Shown: positions 1-7,947 of the stretch, piece after piece
Layout: each line of letters starts with the position of its first letter
Numbering within the stretch: position 1 is the stretch's first letter
From: Actinomadura hibisca NBRC 15177
GTDB taxonomy: Bacteria; Actinomycetota; Actinomycetes; Streptosporangiales; Streptosporangiaceae
Length of the DNA stretch: 64,000 nucleotides
NCBI RefSeq assembly: GCF_001552635.1
Contig: NZ_BCRO01000030.1
Span: forward strand, 1-64,000
Direction of reading: 5' to 3'
Translations under genes and position numbers: made by a program
The notes under the pieces: generated by a model
Databases searched by the model: none
What the model saw: the letters and a program-made list of their open reading frames with translations, nothing else
Told to the model about the DNA's origin: nothing

Positions 1-90
1 TGTGGGCGGCGCGTGCGGTGTGGGCGGCGCGTGCGGTGTGGGCGGCGCGTGCGGTGTGGGCGGCGCGTGCGGTGTGGGCGGCGCGTGCGG
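1..90 (-). repeat. Five perfect 18-bp tandem repeats encoding a PHAPPT linker
   Basis: Five identical 18-base units run from base 1 to 90 and probably continue beyond the edge. Read on the minus strand in the SARP frame, each unit encodes Pro-His-Ala-Pro-Pro-Thr. The unit length is a multiple of three, so copy-number change would keep the frame and only lengthen the linker after the BTAD domain. Confidence 0.95.
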
Positions 91-879
91 CTCGGGCACC
101 GCGCTCGCGGTCTCCCGGCGTTGGGGTTCCAGGTCGGGAGCTTGGGCGAGGATGTCGGCTTCCAGACGGCGCAGCGCGGGGCCGGGATCCACGCCCAGTT
201 CCTCGGTGAGGGTGGCGCGGGCGCGGCGCAGCGCGCCCAGGGCGTCGCCCTGGCGGCCCGCCCGGTACAGGGCCAGGGCCAGCAGCCGCCACGCCTCCTC
301 GCGCAGCGGGTGGGCGGCGACGTGGGCCTCCAGGTCGGGCACGACCTCGGCGGCGGCCGACAGCCGCAGCAGGGCGTCGGCGCGGCGCTCGACGGCGATC
401 CGGTGGCGCTCGTCGAGCCGGGCGATCTCGGTGGCGGCCCACGCCAGGTCGGCGAACTCGGCGTAGGCGGGGCCGCGCCACTGGGCGAGGGCCTGCTCGG
501 CGCACCGGCGGGCCTCGGCGGGGTCGGCGTCGGCGGCCCGGTCCACCAGGGCGTCGAACCACCAGGCGTCCACCCGCTCCTGCGGCAGCCGCAACGCGTA
601 GCCGGGCGGCGCGGTGACCAGGACGGCGGCGGGGGTGCGCGGCGGGCGGTCCGGTTCGAGGACGCGGCGCAGGTGGGACACCAGCGACTGGAGCCCGGCG
701 GCGGCCTGGGGCGGCGCGGCGTCGGGCCACAGGTCGGCCACCAACTGGTCGGCCGGGACCATCCGGCCCTGCGCGGCCACCAGCCTGGCCAGCACCGACC
801 GGCGGCGGGGCCCGCCGAGATCGGCCGGGGAGCCCGCCACCACCGCCTCGAAAGCGCCGAGCACGCGTACGGTCGCCAT
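1..879 (-). CDS. AfsR/SARP-family transcriptional regulator, N-terminal part (runs off left edge)
   Basis: The reading frame opens at an ATG (879-877) and stays open for 293 codons to the window edge, so the C-terminus is missing. Residues about 1-90 form an OmpR-like winged helix (GGPRRRSVLARLV, then VLVTAPPGYALRLP). Residues about 95-245 form the bacterial transcriptional activation (BTAD) domain, with WRGPAYAEF, LDERHRIAVERRADALL and EELGVDPGPALRRLE. This pair defines SARP regulators, which bind DNA repeats and often control secondary metabolism. After the BTAD comes a Pro/His/Ala-rich linker; large AfsR-type proteins usually continue with an NB-ARC ATPase, which cannot be seen here. The start lies 45 bases after the MMPL exporter gene on the same strand, so the two may be co-transcribed. 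The ribosome site is weak. Confidence 0.9.
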   Translation of the reverse strand, partial: MATVRVLGAFEAVVAGSPADLGGPRRRSVLARLVAAQGRMVPADQLVADLWPDAAPPQAAAGLQSLVSHLRRVLEPDRPPRTPAAVLVTAPPGYALRLPQERVDAWWFDALVDRAADADPAEARRCAEQALAQWRGPAYAEFADLAWAATEIARLDERHRIAVERRADALLRLSAAAEVVPDLEAHVAAHPLREEAWRLLALALYRAGRQGDALGALRRARATLTEELGVDPGPALRRLEADILAQAPDLEPQRRETASAVPEPHAPPTPHAPPTPHAPPTPHAPPTPHAPPT

Positions 880-924
880 GTCCCGGCCAGCCTAGACCGG
901 GGCACGGCGACCGCAGGCGCGGGG

Positions 925-3066
925 TCACACCCGCGACGGCTCCCGTTCCACCGGCGTTCCAGGGGTCCCGGACGCCTCGAACGCCTCACCGTGGACGTCG
1001 AACCGGGGCAGGATCCGGTCGAGCCAGCCGGGCAGCCACCAGTTGGCGCGGCCGAGCAGCGCCATCGTGGCCGGGACCAGCACCAGCCGCACCACGGTGG
1101 CGTCCAGCGCGACCGCGACGGCGAGGCCGACGCCCATCTGCTTGATCACCAGGCCGGGGTCCAGCGCGAAGCCCAGGAACACCGCCACCATGATCAGCGC
1201 GGCGCTGGTGATGACCCGGCCGGTGGCCGCGAGGCCCGCCGAGACCGAGGCGCGCGCCTCCCCGGTGCGCAGCCACTCCTCCCGGACCCGCGACAGCAGG
1301 AACACCTCGTAGTCCATCGAGACGCCGAACAGCACCGCGAACATCAGCAGCAGCAGGAAGCTGGACACCGGGACGCCGTGCGGCAGCCCCAGCAGCTCCG
1401 CGCCCCAGCCCCACTGGAACACCATCGTCAGCACGCCGTAGGCCGCGCCGATCGACAGCAGGTTCAGCAGGGCGGCCTTCAGCGGGGCCAGCACCGACCG
1501 GAACACGACCACCAGCATCAGGAACGAGGTGGCGACCACCACGCCGATCACCGGCCACAACCGCTGGTCCAGCAGCCTGCTGAGGTCGGTGTAGGCGGCG
1601 GTGAAGCCGGTGACCTCCGCGCCCGGCGGCAGCGCCCCCTCCCGGACCCGGTCCACCAGGCCGGGGACCCGCTCGTCCTGCGGGCCGAACGCGGGCGTCA
1701 CCATGATCACAGCGGCCGAGCGGTCCGGCGCGAGCTGCGGCGGCGACACCGCGACGACGCCCTGGACCCCGGCCAGCTTCTCGCGCACGGCGGGCAGCGT
1801 GCCCTCACCCGACTTGCGGAGATCGACCGCGACCAGCAGCGGCCCGTTCACGCCCGGCCCGTACCCCTCGGCCACCAGGTCGTAGGCGCGGCGGGCGGTG
1901 TTGGAGTCCGGCTCGCTGCTGGCGTCGCTCGGCCAGGTCCGCATGCCCAGCGCGGGCGCGGCCAGCGCCAGCATCAGCACCAGCGCGGCCAGCAGCCACG
2001 CCCACGGCCGCGCCGCGACGCGGTCGGCCCAGCGCCGCACGCGGGGCGACTCGACGGACGGCGCCGCCCCGGCCGCGCGGTCGCGGCGGCGCAGCACCTT
2101 GGGGCCTGCCAGGCCCAGCACGGCGGGCAGCAGCGTCACCGCGCCCGCCATGGTGGCGGCCACCACGATCCCGGTCGCGAACCCCATCGTCATGAACACC
2201 GGGATGCGCGACAACACCAGCCCGCACAGCGCCAGCAGCACCGTCAGGCCCGCGAACACCACCGACTTCCCGGCGGTGGCGATGGCGCGGCCCGCCGCCT
2301 CCGGCACCGGGAGGCCCTGGGCCAGGCCCTCGCGGTGCCGGGTCAGGATGAACAGCGCGTAGTCGATGCCGACGCCCAGGCCGACCATGGCCGCGAGCGT
2401 CGGCGCGGCGTTGGCCACGTTCGCGAACGCCGCCAGGATCGTGATCCCCGCCATGCCCGCGCCGAGCCCGGCCAGCGCCACCACCAGCGGCAGCCCGGCG
2501 GCGACCACCGACCCGAACGCCAGCAGCAGGATGATCAACGCCGCCACGACCCCGATCGCCTCGGCGACGCCGCCGGGCGCGGTCACGTTCTCGGGCACCT
2601 GGCCGCCGAACTCCACCTGGTGCCCGGCCCCGGTGAGCACGGTCGTCGCGGTGCGCAGCTCCTCCAGCGTCGGCTTGGGCTTCAGGCCGGTGACCGGCAC
2701 GTCGTAGCGGACGGTGATCAGCGCGGTCGCGCCGTCCTTGCTCGGCACGGCCGGATCGACCGCGCTGACGTGCGGCAGCCGCCGCAGCCCGGCGACGGCC
2801 TCCGCCACCTTGGCCTGGTCCACCGCGCCGGTGCGGGCGTGCACGACCACGCGCGCGTCCGCGCCCGACAACGCCGGGAACCGCTCGCGCAGCAGGTCGG
2901 TCCCCCGCTGCGAACCGGTGCCCTTGAGGGTGTAGTCGTCCTGCGCGGTGCCGCCCGCGAGGACGGCCACCCCCGCGACGACGCCCACCAGCAGCACCCA
3001 CGCCACGACGACGCGCCAGGGACGTGTCGCCGCCCCCTTGCCCAACCGGTACAACAACCGGGACAT
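925..3066 (-). CDS. MMPL-family (RND superfamily) membrane transporter
   Basis: The 713-residue protein has the duplicated MMPL layout: an N-terminal membrane helix, a large extracytoplasmic domain, a helix bundle, and then the same again. The conserved MMPL segments GVGIDYALF (about residue 230) and VSMDYEVFLLSR (about residue 580) are both present. Such proteins are proton-driven exporters of lipids, polyketides or drugs; the substrate here is unknown. The ATG at 3066 is preferred over an upstream in-frame ATG at 3120 because a GGGGGAG ribosome site lies just before it and the conserved N-terminus (MSRLLYRLGKG) begins there. It reads towards the SARP gene 45 bases downstream, which could control it or share its transcript. 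Confidence 0.92.
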   Translation of the reverse strand: MSRLLYRLGKGAATRPWRVVVAWVLLVGVVAGVAVLAGGTAQDDYTLKGTGSQRGTDLLRERFPALSGADARVVVHARTGAVDQAKVAEAVAGLRRLPHVSAVDPAVPSKDGATALITVRYDVPVTGLKPKPTLEELRTATTVLTGAGHQVEFGGQVPENVTAPGGVAEAIGVVAALIILLLAFGSVVAAGLPLVVALAGLGAGMAGITILAAFANVANAAPTLAAMVGLGVGIDYALFILTRHREGLAQGLPVPEAAGRAIATAGKSVVFAGLTVLLALCGLVLSRIPVFMTMGFATGIVVAATMAGAVTLLPAVLGLAGPKVLRRRDRAAGAAPSVESPRVRRWADRVAARPWAWLLAALVLMLALAAPALGMRTWPSDASSEPDSNTARRAYDLVAEGYGPGVNGPLLVAVDLRKSGEGTLPAVREKLAGVQGVVAVSPPQLAPDRSAAVIMVTPAFGPQDERVPGLVDRVREGALPPGAEVTGFTAAYTDLSRLLDQRLWPVIGVVVATSFLMLVVVFRSVLAPLKAALLNLLSIGAAYGVLTMVFQWGWGAELLGLPHGVPVSSFLLLLMFAVLFGVSMDYEVFLLSRVREEWLRTGEARASVSAGLAATGRVITSAALIMVAVFLGFALDPGLVIKQMGVGLAVAVALDATVVRLVLVPATMALLGRANWWLPGWLDRILPRFDVHGEAFEASGTPGTPVEREPSRV

Positions 3067-3168
3067 ATCGCTCTCCCCCATCACGGGCCCTACGAAGGGT
3101 TCGATGGTCGCCCGCCGCACTTGCGGTCCACTTGGAGGCGACTTGCCGCCGACCTCTAGGCTGGGGCC

Positions 3169-3510
3169 GTGAGCGAGTTGAACGCCGAGGACGCGAAGAT
3201 CATCACGTTGGCGCGGTCGGCCCGCGCCCGGACCGGCGCGGCCGAGGGCGCGGCCGTCCGCGACGAGACCGGCCGCACCTACTCGGCGACCAGCGTGGAC
3301 CTGCCGTCGCTGAGGTTGTCGGCCCTCCAGGTCGCGGTCGCGATGGCGGTGTCCAGCGGCGCCGAGGACCTGGAGGCCGCCGCGCTGGTGACGGCCGCCG
3401 ACAGCGCCGCCGACGCCGACGTGGCCGCCGTGCGCGACCTGGGCGCGAAGGCCCCGGTGCTGGTGGCGGGCCCGGACGGCACGCTGCGCACCACCCTGGC
3501 CGCCGGGTAG
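3169..3510 (+). CDS. Degenerate cytidine deaminase-like protein
   Basis: This 113-residue protein (GTG start) belongs to the small actinobacterial family annotated as cytidine deaminase and normally found between a CorC-like gene and era. Segments such as ARSARARTGA, GAAVRDETGRTY and LRLSALQVAVAMAV match the fold. The catalytic His-Ala-Glu and the Pro-Cys-x-x-Cys zinc ligands of true deaminases are absent; there is no cysteine in the protein. Loss of deaminase activity is therefore expected, and a binding or structural role is inferred. Here it stands alone, divergent from the MMPL gene and about 10 kb from the corC-like gene, unlike the usual arrangement. Confidence 0.75.
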   Translation: MSELNAEDAKIITLARSARARTGAAEGAAVRDETGRTYSATSVDLPSLRLSALQVAVAMAVSSGAEDLEAAALVTAADSAADADVAAVRDLGAKAPVLVAGPDGTLRTTLAAG

Positions 3511-3516
3511 CCCCTT

Positions 3517-5058
3517 CTAGCGGACCGGCAGGCGCGGGGCCGCCGCCAGCAGCGTCCGCGTGTACGGGTGCTCGGGCGAGGCCAGGACCTCGGCGGCCGG
3601 GCCCGACTCCACGACGTCGCCGTCCTTCAGCACCATGACCCGGTGCGCGACCTGCCGCACCACCGCCAGGTCGTGGGTGATGAACAACATCGCCAGGCCG
3701 TGCTCGGCCTGGAGACGGCCGAGCAGCGCCAGGATCTCCGCCTGCACCGAGACGTCCAGCGCCGAGGTCGGCTCGTCGCAGACCAGCACGGCCGGGTCCG
3801 AGGCGAGGGCGCGGGCGATCGCCACGCGCTGCCGCTGGCCGCCGGACAACTGGCGCGGGCGTCGGCCGAGATGCTCGGGGCCGAGCCCCACCTGCCGCAG
3901 CAGGTCGGCCGCCCGGTCGCGCCGGTCGGCGCGGGGCGTCCCGGCGACCGCCAGCGCCTCGGTGAGGATGCGGGCGACGGTGTGGCGCGGGTCGAACGCC
4001 CCGGCGGGGTCCTGCGGGACGGGCTGGATGCGGTGCCGGTGCGGCCTGCGGAGGCGTTCGGGCAGGGCGCTCCAGGGCTCCCCGGTCAACGTGACCTCGC
4101 CGGAGTCGGCGGGCAGCAGGCCCAGCGCGATGCGGGCGAGCGTCGTCTTGCCCGACCCCGACTCGCCGACCAGGCCCAGGGTCTCTCCGGCGTGCAGGTC
4201 GAACGAGACGTCGCCGAGCGCGGTCCGGTCGCCGAACCGCTTGGTGATCGAGCGGGCCTGGAGAACGGGCGGTCCCGGCGTCGCGGGCGGGGCCGTGCCC
4301 TCAGGGACGGCGGCCAGCAGCGCCTTGGTGTAGGGGTCGCCGGGGTCGGTGAGGATCCGCTCGGCCGGGCCCTGCTCGACGATCGTGCCGTCCCGCATGA
4401 CCGCGATGCGGTCGGCGAGCCGGGCGACCACCGCGAGGTCGTGGCTGATCAGGACCACGGCGGTCCCGGCCGCGCGCAGCCCGGCCAGCAGGTCCAGGAC
4501 CTGCGCCTGGACGGTGACGTCGAGCGCGGTGGTCGGCTCGTCGGCGATGATCAGCTCGGGGCCGCAGGCGAGCGCGGAGGCGATCAGCGCGCGCTGGCGC
4601 AGGCCGCCGGAGAGCTGGTGCGGGTGCTCGCGGGCACGCCGTTCGGGGTCGGGGATCCCGACGTCGGCCAGCAGCCGCCGCACGCGCCCCGCCACCTCGC
4701 CGCGCGGGACGGTGCGGTGCACCAGCAGCGGTTCGGCGACCTCGCGGCCGATGCGGCGCAGCGGGTCGAGGGCCTGGAGGGCGTCCTGGAGCACGAAGCC
4801 GATGCGGCGGCCCCGGACGTCGCGCCAGGCGCGCTCGTTCAGCGTCCGCAGGTCCCGCCCGTCGAGGTGGAGCCGGTCGGCGGCGACCTCGCCGCCGCTG
4901 AGGCCGAGCAGGGCGCGCGCGGTGACGCTCTTGCCCGAGCCCGACTCCCCCACGATCGCCAGGCACTCGCCGGGGTCGAGGTGGAACGACACCCCGCGCA
5001 CGGCGGCCTCGCCCGTCCCGAAGTCCACGGTCAGGCCCGCGACGTCCAGCAGCGTCAC
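3517..5058 (-). CDS. Oligopeptide/dipeptide ABC transporter, fused double ATP-binding protein (DppD-DppF type)
   Basis: The 513-residue protein contains two complete ABC ATPases. The first has Walker A GESGSGKS near residue 35, signature LSGGLRQR and Walker [12 protein letters not shown]. The second has GESGSGKT near residue 300, signature LSGGQRQR and Walker B VLVCDEPTSALD. It would power peptide or small-molecule uptake by the two permeases encoded just upstream. The GTG at 5058 overlaps the permease stop (GTGA) and follows a strong GGAGG ribosome site. It is the last gene of the eight-gene operon that starts with the oxygenase and cyclodipeptide synthase. Its stop faces the stop of the cytidine deaminase-like gene across 6 bases. 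Confidence 0.93.
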   Translation of the reverse strand: MTLLDVAGLTVDFGTGEAAVRGVSFHLDPGECLAIVGESGSGKSVTARALLGLSGGEVAADRLHLDGRDLRTLNERAWRDVRGRRIGFVLQDALQALDPLRRIGREVAEPLLVHRTVPRGEVAGRVRRLLADVGIPDPERRAREHPHQLSGGLRQRALIASALACGPELIIADEPTTALDVTVQAQVLDLLAGLRAAGTAVVLISHDLAVVARLADRIAVMRDGTIVEQGPAERILTDPGDPYTKALLAAVPEGTAPPATPGPPVLQARSITKRFGDRTALGDVSFDLHAGETLGLVGESGSGKTTLARIALGLLPADSGEVTLTGEPWSALPERLRRPHRHRIQPVPQDPAGAFDPRHTVARILTEALAVAGTPRADRRDRAADLLRQVGLGPEHLGRRPRQLSGGQRQRVAIARALASDPAVLVCDEPTSALDVSVQAEILALLGRLQAEHGLAMLFITHDLAVVRQVAHRVMVLKDGDVVESGPAAEVLASPEHPYTRTLLAAAPRLPVR

Positions 5059-5852
5059 CGCAGGTACCTCCTTCGCAGGTCGCGGCCGACGACGTTCACC
5101 ACGACGACGGTCAGGGTGATCGCCAGGCCCGGGAAGAACGCCACCCACCAGGCCGACTCCAGGAAGTCGCGGCCGTCGGACAGCTGCGCGCCCCACTCGG
5201 CGGCGGGCGGGTTGGGGCCGAGGCCGAGGAAGCTGAGCGCCGCGCCGTACAGGATGGCGGTGCCGACGCCGAGGGTCGCCAGCACCAGCACCGGGCCCAG
5301 CGCGTTGGGCAGCACGTGCCGCAGCACCAGCGCCGGGCGGGACTGGCCGAGCGCCGTCCCCGCCTCGACGTAGCCGGAGGTGCGCACGGTCCGCACCTGC
5401 GCGCAGACGAGCCGCGCGTACTCGGGGGTGGCGGCGACGGCCACCGCGAGCGTCGCGCCGGTCGTGCCGGGGCCGATCAGCGCGACCGCCACCAGCGCCA
5501 GCAGCAGGCCGGGGCACGACAGCAGCACGTCCATGGCCCGCATCAGCGCCTCGCGGACCGGCGCGCCGCCGAGCGCGGCGGCCAGCCCCAGCACCAGGCC
5601 CGCCGCGAGGGCGAGCGCGGTCGCGCCGAAACCCATCGCCAGCGAGGTGCCCGCGCCGTGGATCACGCGGGCGAGCACGTCGCGGCCGAGCTGGTCGGTG
5701 CCGAACGGGTGGCCGCCGCCGGGCGGGGCGAGCAGCGCGTCCGGGTCGGCGCGGTAGGGCGGGTGCGGGGAGAACAGCGACGGCGCGAGCGCGAACGCCA
5801 GCAGCACCAGCCCGACGGCCGCCGCCGCCAGGGCGCCGCGCGACAACCTCAC
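5055..5852 (-). CDS. ABC transporter permease, DppC/OppC type
   Basis: This 265-residue inner-membrane permease has the DppC layout: an N-terminal helix (LAAAAVGLVLLAFALAP), the FGTDQLGRDVLARVIHGA motif, and a BPD_transp_1 core with the EAA-type loop (EAGTALGQSRPALVLRHVLPNA) that contacts the ATPase. The GTG start at 5852 overlaps the stop of the amidohydrolase gene (GTGA), and its own stop overlaps the ATPase start. It pairs with the DppB-type permease at 7030-7947; the amidohydrolase gene sits between the two permeases, which is an unusual gene order. Confidence 0.92.
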   Translation of the reverse strand: MRLSRGALAAAAVGLVLLAFALAPSLFSPHPPYRADPDALLAPPGGGHPFGTDQLGRDVLARVIHGAGTSLAMGFGATALALAAGLVLGLAAALGGAPVREALMRAMDVLLSCPGLLLALVAVALIGPGTTGATLAVAVAATPEYARLVCAQVRTVRTSGYVEAGTALGQSRPALVLRHVLPNALGPVLVLATLGVGTAILYGAALSFLGLGPNPPAAEWGAQLSDGRDFLESAWWVAFFPGLAITLTVVVVNVVGRDLRRRYLR

Positions 5853-7030
5853 GCCGGTACCCCTGCGTCCACGCCGTCGGCGATCACCAGGCGCACGTCC
5901 GCCACGCGGCGCACGTCGGCGGTGGGGTCGCCGCCGACCACCAGCAGGTCGGCGCGCAGGCCGGGGGCCAGCCGCCCGGTGACGCCGCCGAGCCCGCAGG
6001 CGTCGGCGGCGGTGACGGTCGCGGACTCCAGCGCCTGCGCCGGGCTCAGCCCGGCGTCCACCAGCAGCGCCAGCGCGTCGGCGACCTCGCCGAACGGCGC
6101 GCCGCGCACGCCGCTGTCGGTGCCGAAGGCCAGCCGCACCCCGGCCGCGTGCAGGCGTGCCAGGATCGCGAACCGCTCCGCCAGCCAGCCTTCGTGGCGG
6201 CGGGCGGCGATGGCGGGCCAGCCGGTGTGCACCGTCGGGCAGACCGCGATCCCGTCGGCGGCGAGACGCTCGACCAGCGCGTCGTCCACCCGGGTCGCGC
6301 CGCCCTCGACCTCCCAGCCGCAGTGCTCGACGGTGTCCACGCCCGCCCGGACCGACGCCGCGATGGCCGAGACGCCGTGCGCGTGCGCGGCGACCCGCAG
6401 GCCGTGCGCGCGGGCCTCGACGACGACCGCCGCGAGTTCGGCGTCGGTGAACTGCCGCTCCCAGGGCAGCGCGCCGCCGTTGGTGAGGTAGCCGCCGCCC
6501 GCCATGACCTTGATGACGTCGGCACCGGCCGCCGCGTTGCGCTGCACGGCCTTGCGCACACCCTCGATGCCGTGCGCGACGCCGCCGAGGAAGTGGCAGT
6601 GCCCGTTCGGCGGGGTGACGGGCGCGCACGCGGCCAGCACGCGCGGGCCAGGCAGCGCGCCCGCCGCGACGGCGTCGCGGAGCCGGACCGCGAGGCCGCC
6701 CCGGTCGCCCAGGTCGCGGGCGGTGGTGACGCCTGCGGCCAGCAGCCGCCGGGCGTTGCCCGCCATCCGCTCGTACAGCTCGTCGTCGGAGGCCGCCGCG
6801 AGTCCCGCCTCCAGTTCGGGACCGGCGTCGAAAGCCAGATGGACGTGCACGTCGATCAGGCCCGGCAGCAGGGTGCCGTCCGGATGCTCCACGTCCGGCG
6901 TGCCCGGCGCCTCCGCGCGCGGGCCCGTCCAGGCGATCCGGCCGTCCCGGACGAGCACCGCGCCGTCCTCGATCACTTCGCCCGCCGGGCCGGGCAGCAC
7001 CCGCCCGGCCGAGATCAACAGCTGTCCCAT
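5849..7030 (-). CDS. Metal-dependent amidohydrolase, Xaa-dipeptidase/prolidase-like
   Basis: The 393-residue enzyme has a complete amidohydrolase-superfamily metal centre: His62 and His64 (LIDVHVHLAF), a probable carboxylated Lys174 (GADVIKVMAGGG), His216 with HAHG, His236 (VEHCGW) and Asp305 (FGTDSG). The GADVIKVMA...GG segment is typical of the subgroup that contains L-Xaa-Pro and Xaa-Arg/Lys dipeptidases, so hydrolysis of a dipeptide-like amide is the best guess. No signal peptide is seen, so it acts in the cytoplasm, on material brought in by the surrounding transporter. The ATG at 7030 follows a GGGAGG site and shares one base with the upstream permease stop (TGATG). Ring opening of a diketopiperazine is possible but unproven. 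Confidence 0.85.
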   Translation of the reverse strand: MGQLLISAGRVLPGPAGEVIEDGAVLVRDGRIAWTGPRAEAPGTPDVEHPDGTLLPGLIDVHVHLAFDAGPELEAGLAAASDDELYERMAGNARRLLAAGVTTARDLGDRGGLAVRLRDAVAAGALPGPRVLAACAPVTPPNGHCHFLGGVAHGIEGVRKAVQRNAAAGADVIKVMAGGGYLTNGGALPWERQFTDAELAAVVVEARAHGLRVAAHAHGVSAIAASVRAGVDTVEHCGWEVEGGATRVDDALVERLAADGIAVCPTVHTGWPAIAARRHEGWLAERFAILARLHAAGVRLAFGTDSGVRGAPFGEVADALALLVDAGLSPAQALESATVTAADACGLGGVTGRLAPGLRADLLVVGGDPTADVRRVADVRLVIADGVDAGVPA

Positions 7031-7947
7031 CACGCCTCCCGCAACCGGGCGTCCACCAGCAGGTGGCCGAGATCCACCAGGGTGTTGACCACGACATAGA
7101 CGACCGAGGCCAGCAGCACCGCGCCCACCACCACCGGCAGGTCCTTGGCGAGCACCGCCTCGACCGCGACCCGGCCCACGCCGGGCCGCGCGAACACCGA
7201 TTCCACGACGACCGCCCCGGCCAGCAGGTGGCCCGCCGTCCAGCCGAGGATCGTCAGGGCGGGGACGAGTGCGTGCCGCAGGGCGTGCGCCCACCGCACC
7301 CGCCACTCCCCCAGGCCGCGCGCCCGCGCGGTCAGCGCGAACGGCTGCGTCAGCGCGTCCTCCAGCCCTTCGCGCAACACCTGCGCCAGCACCGCGCCGA
7401 CCGGGATCGCCAGCGTCAGCGCAGGCAACCAGATCCCCTCGGCGTGGAAGGAGAACAACGTCAGCAGCACGATGCCCAGCCAGAAGGTCGGGGTGGAGGA
7501 GGCCACCAGCTCCACCGCCCCGGCCAGGGCCCGGCTCGCGCGGCGTCCGGCCGTCAGCAGCGCCACCGCGACCGCGCCCGCCACGGCCAGCGCGCACGCG
7601 GTCAGCGTCAGCCGCACGGTCGGGCCGATCTCCTGGCCGAGGACGGTGGTGACGGGCGCGCCGTGCTGGAACGACCAGCCGAGGTCGCCGGTCACCGCCC
7701 GGCCGAGGAACGCCAGGTACTGCACCGCCAGCGGCCGGTCCAGCCCGAGTTCGGCGTTCAGGCGTGCCAGCGTCTCGGGCGTGGCGGGCGCGCCGCCGAG
7801 CAGCGTCGCCGCCGGGTCGCCGGGGATGAGCCGCAGCGCCGCGAAGGCGAGCGTCCCGGCCCCGGCGAGCACGGCGGCCATGCCCGCCACGCGCCGCGCC
7901 ACCCGGCGGGCCGCCCCGGGCCGCCGGGGCGCGGGACGCCGCTTCAC
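7030..7947 (-). CDS. ABC transporter permease, DppB/OppB type
   Basis: The 305-residue protein begins with a short basic tail, then a first membrane helix followed by the DppB hallmark LRLIPGDPAATLLGG. It continues with the LAVQYLAFL...GDLGWSFQHG region and a BPD_transp_1 core containing LTARARGLGEWRVRWAHALRHALVPALT-type helices (the EAA loop). It forms the heterodimeric channel with the DppC-type permease. The GTG at 7947 overlaps the binding-protein stop (GTGA). Confidence 0.92.
   Translation of the reverse strand: MKRRPAPRRPGAARRVARRVAGMAAVLAGAGTLAFAALRLIPGDPAATLLGGAPATPETLARLNAELGLDRPLAVQYLAFLGRAVTGDLGWSFQHGAPVTTVLGQEIGPTVRLTLTACALAVAGAVAVALLTAGRRASRALAGAVELVASSTPTFWLGIVLLTLFSFHAEGIWLPALTLAIPVGAVLAQVLREGLEDALTQPFALTARARGLGEWRVRWAHALRHALVPALTILGWTAGHLLAGAVVVESVFARPGVGRVAVEAVLAKDLPVVVGAVLLASVVYVVVNTLVDLGHLLVDARLREA

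Noticed and set aside
1..90. Possible CRISPR array
   Set aside because: Repeats are directly adjacent with no spacers and are in frame with a coding sequence.
13..3159. A very long plus-strand open frame of over 1000 codons antisense to the SARP and MMPL genes
   Set aside because: It is Arg/Gly/His-rich low-complexity translation, a by-product of very high GC with few stop codons, and overlaps two well-supported genes.
5055..7097. Much longer N-terminal versions of the operon's permeases, binding protein and MFS gene
   Set aside because: The extensions run antisense-like through the neighbouring gene in another frame; overlapping GTG/ATG starts with ribosome sites and conserved N-termini define the true starts.
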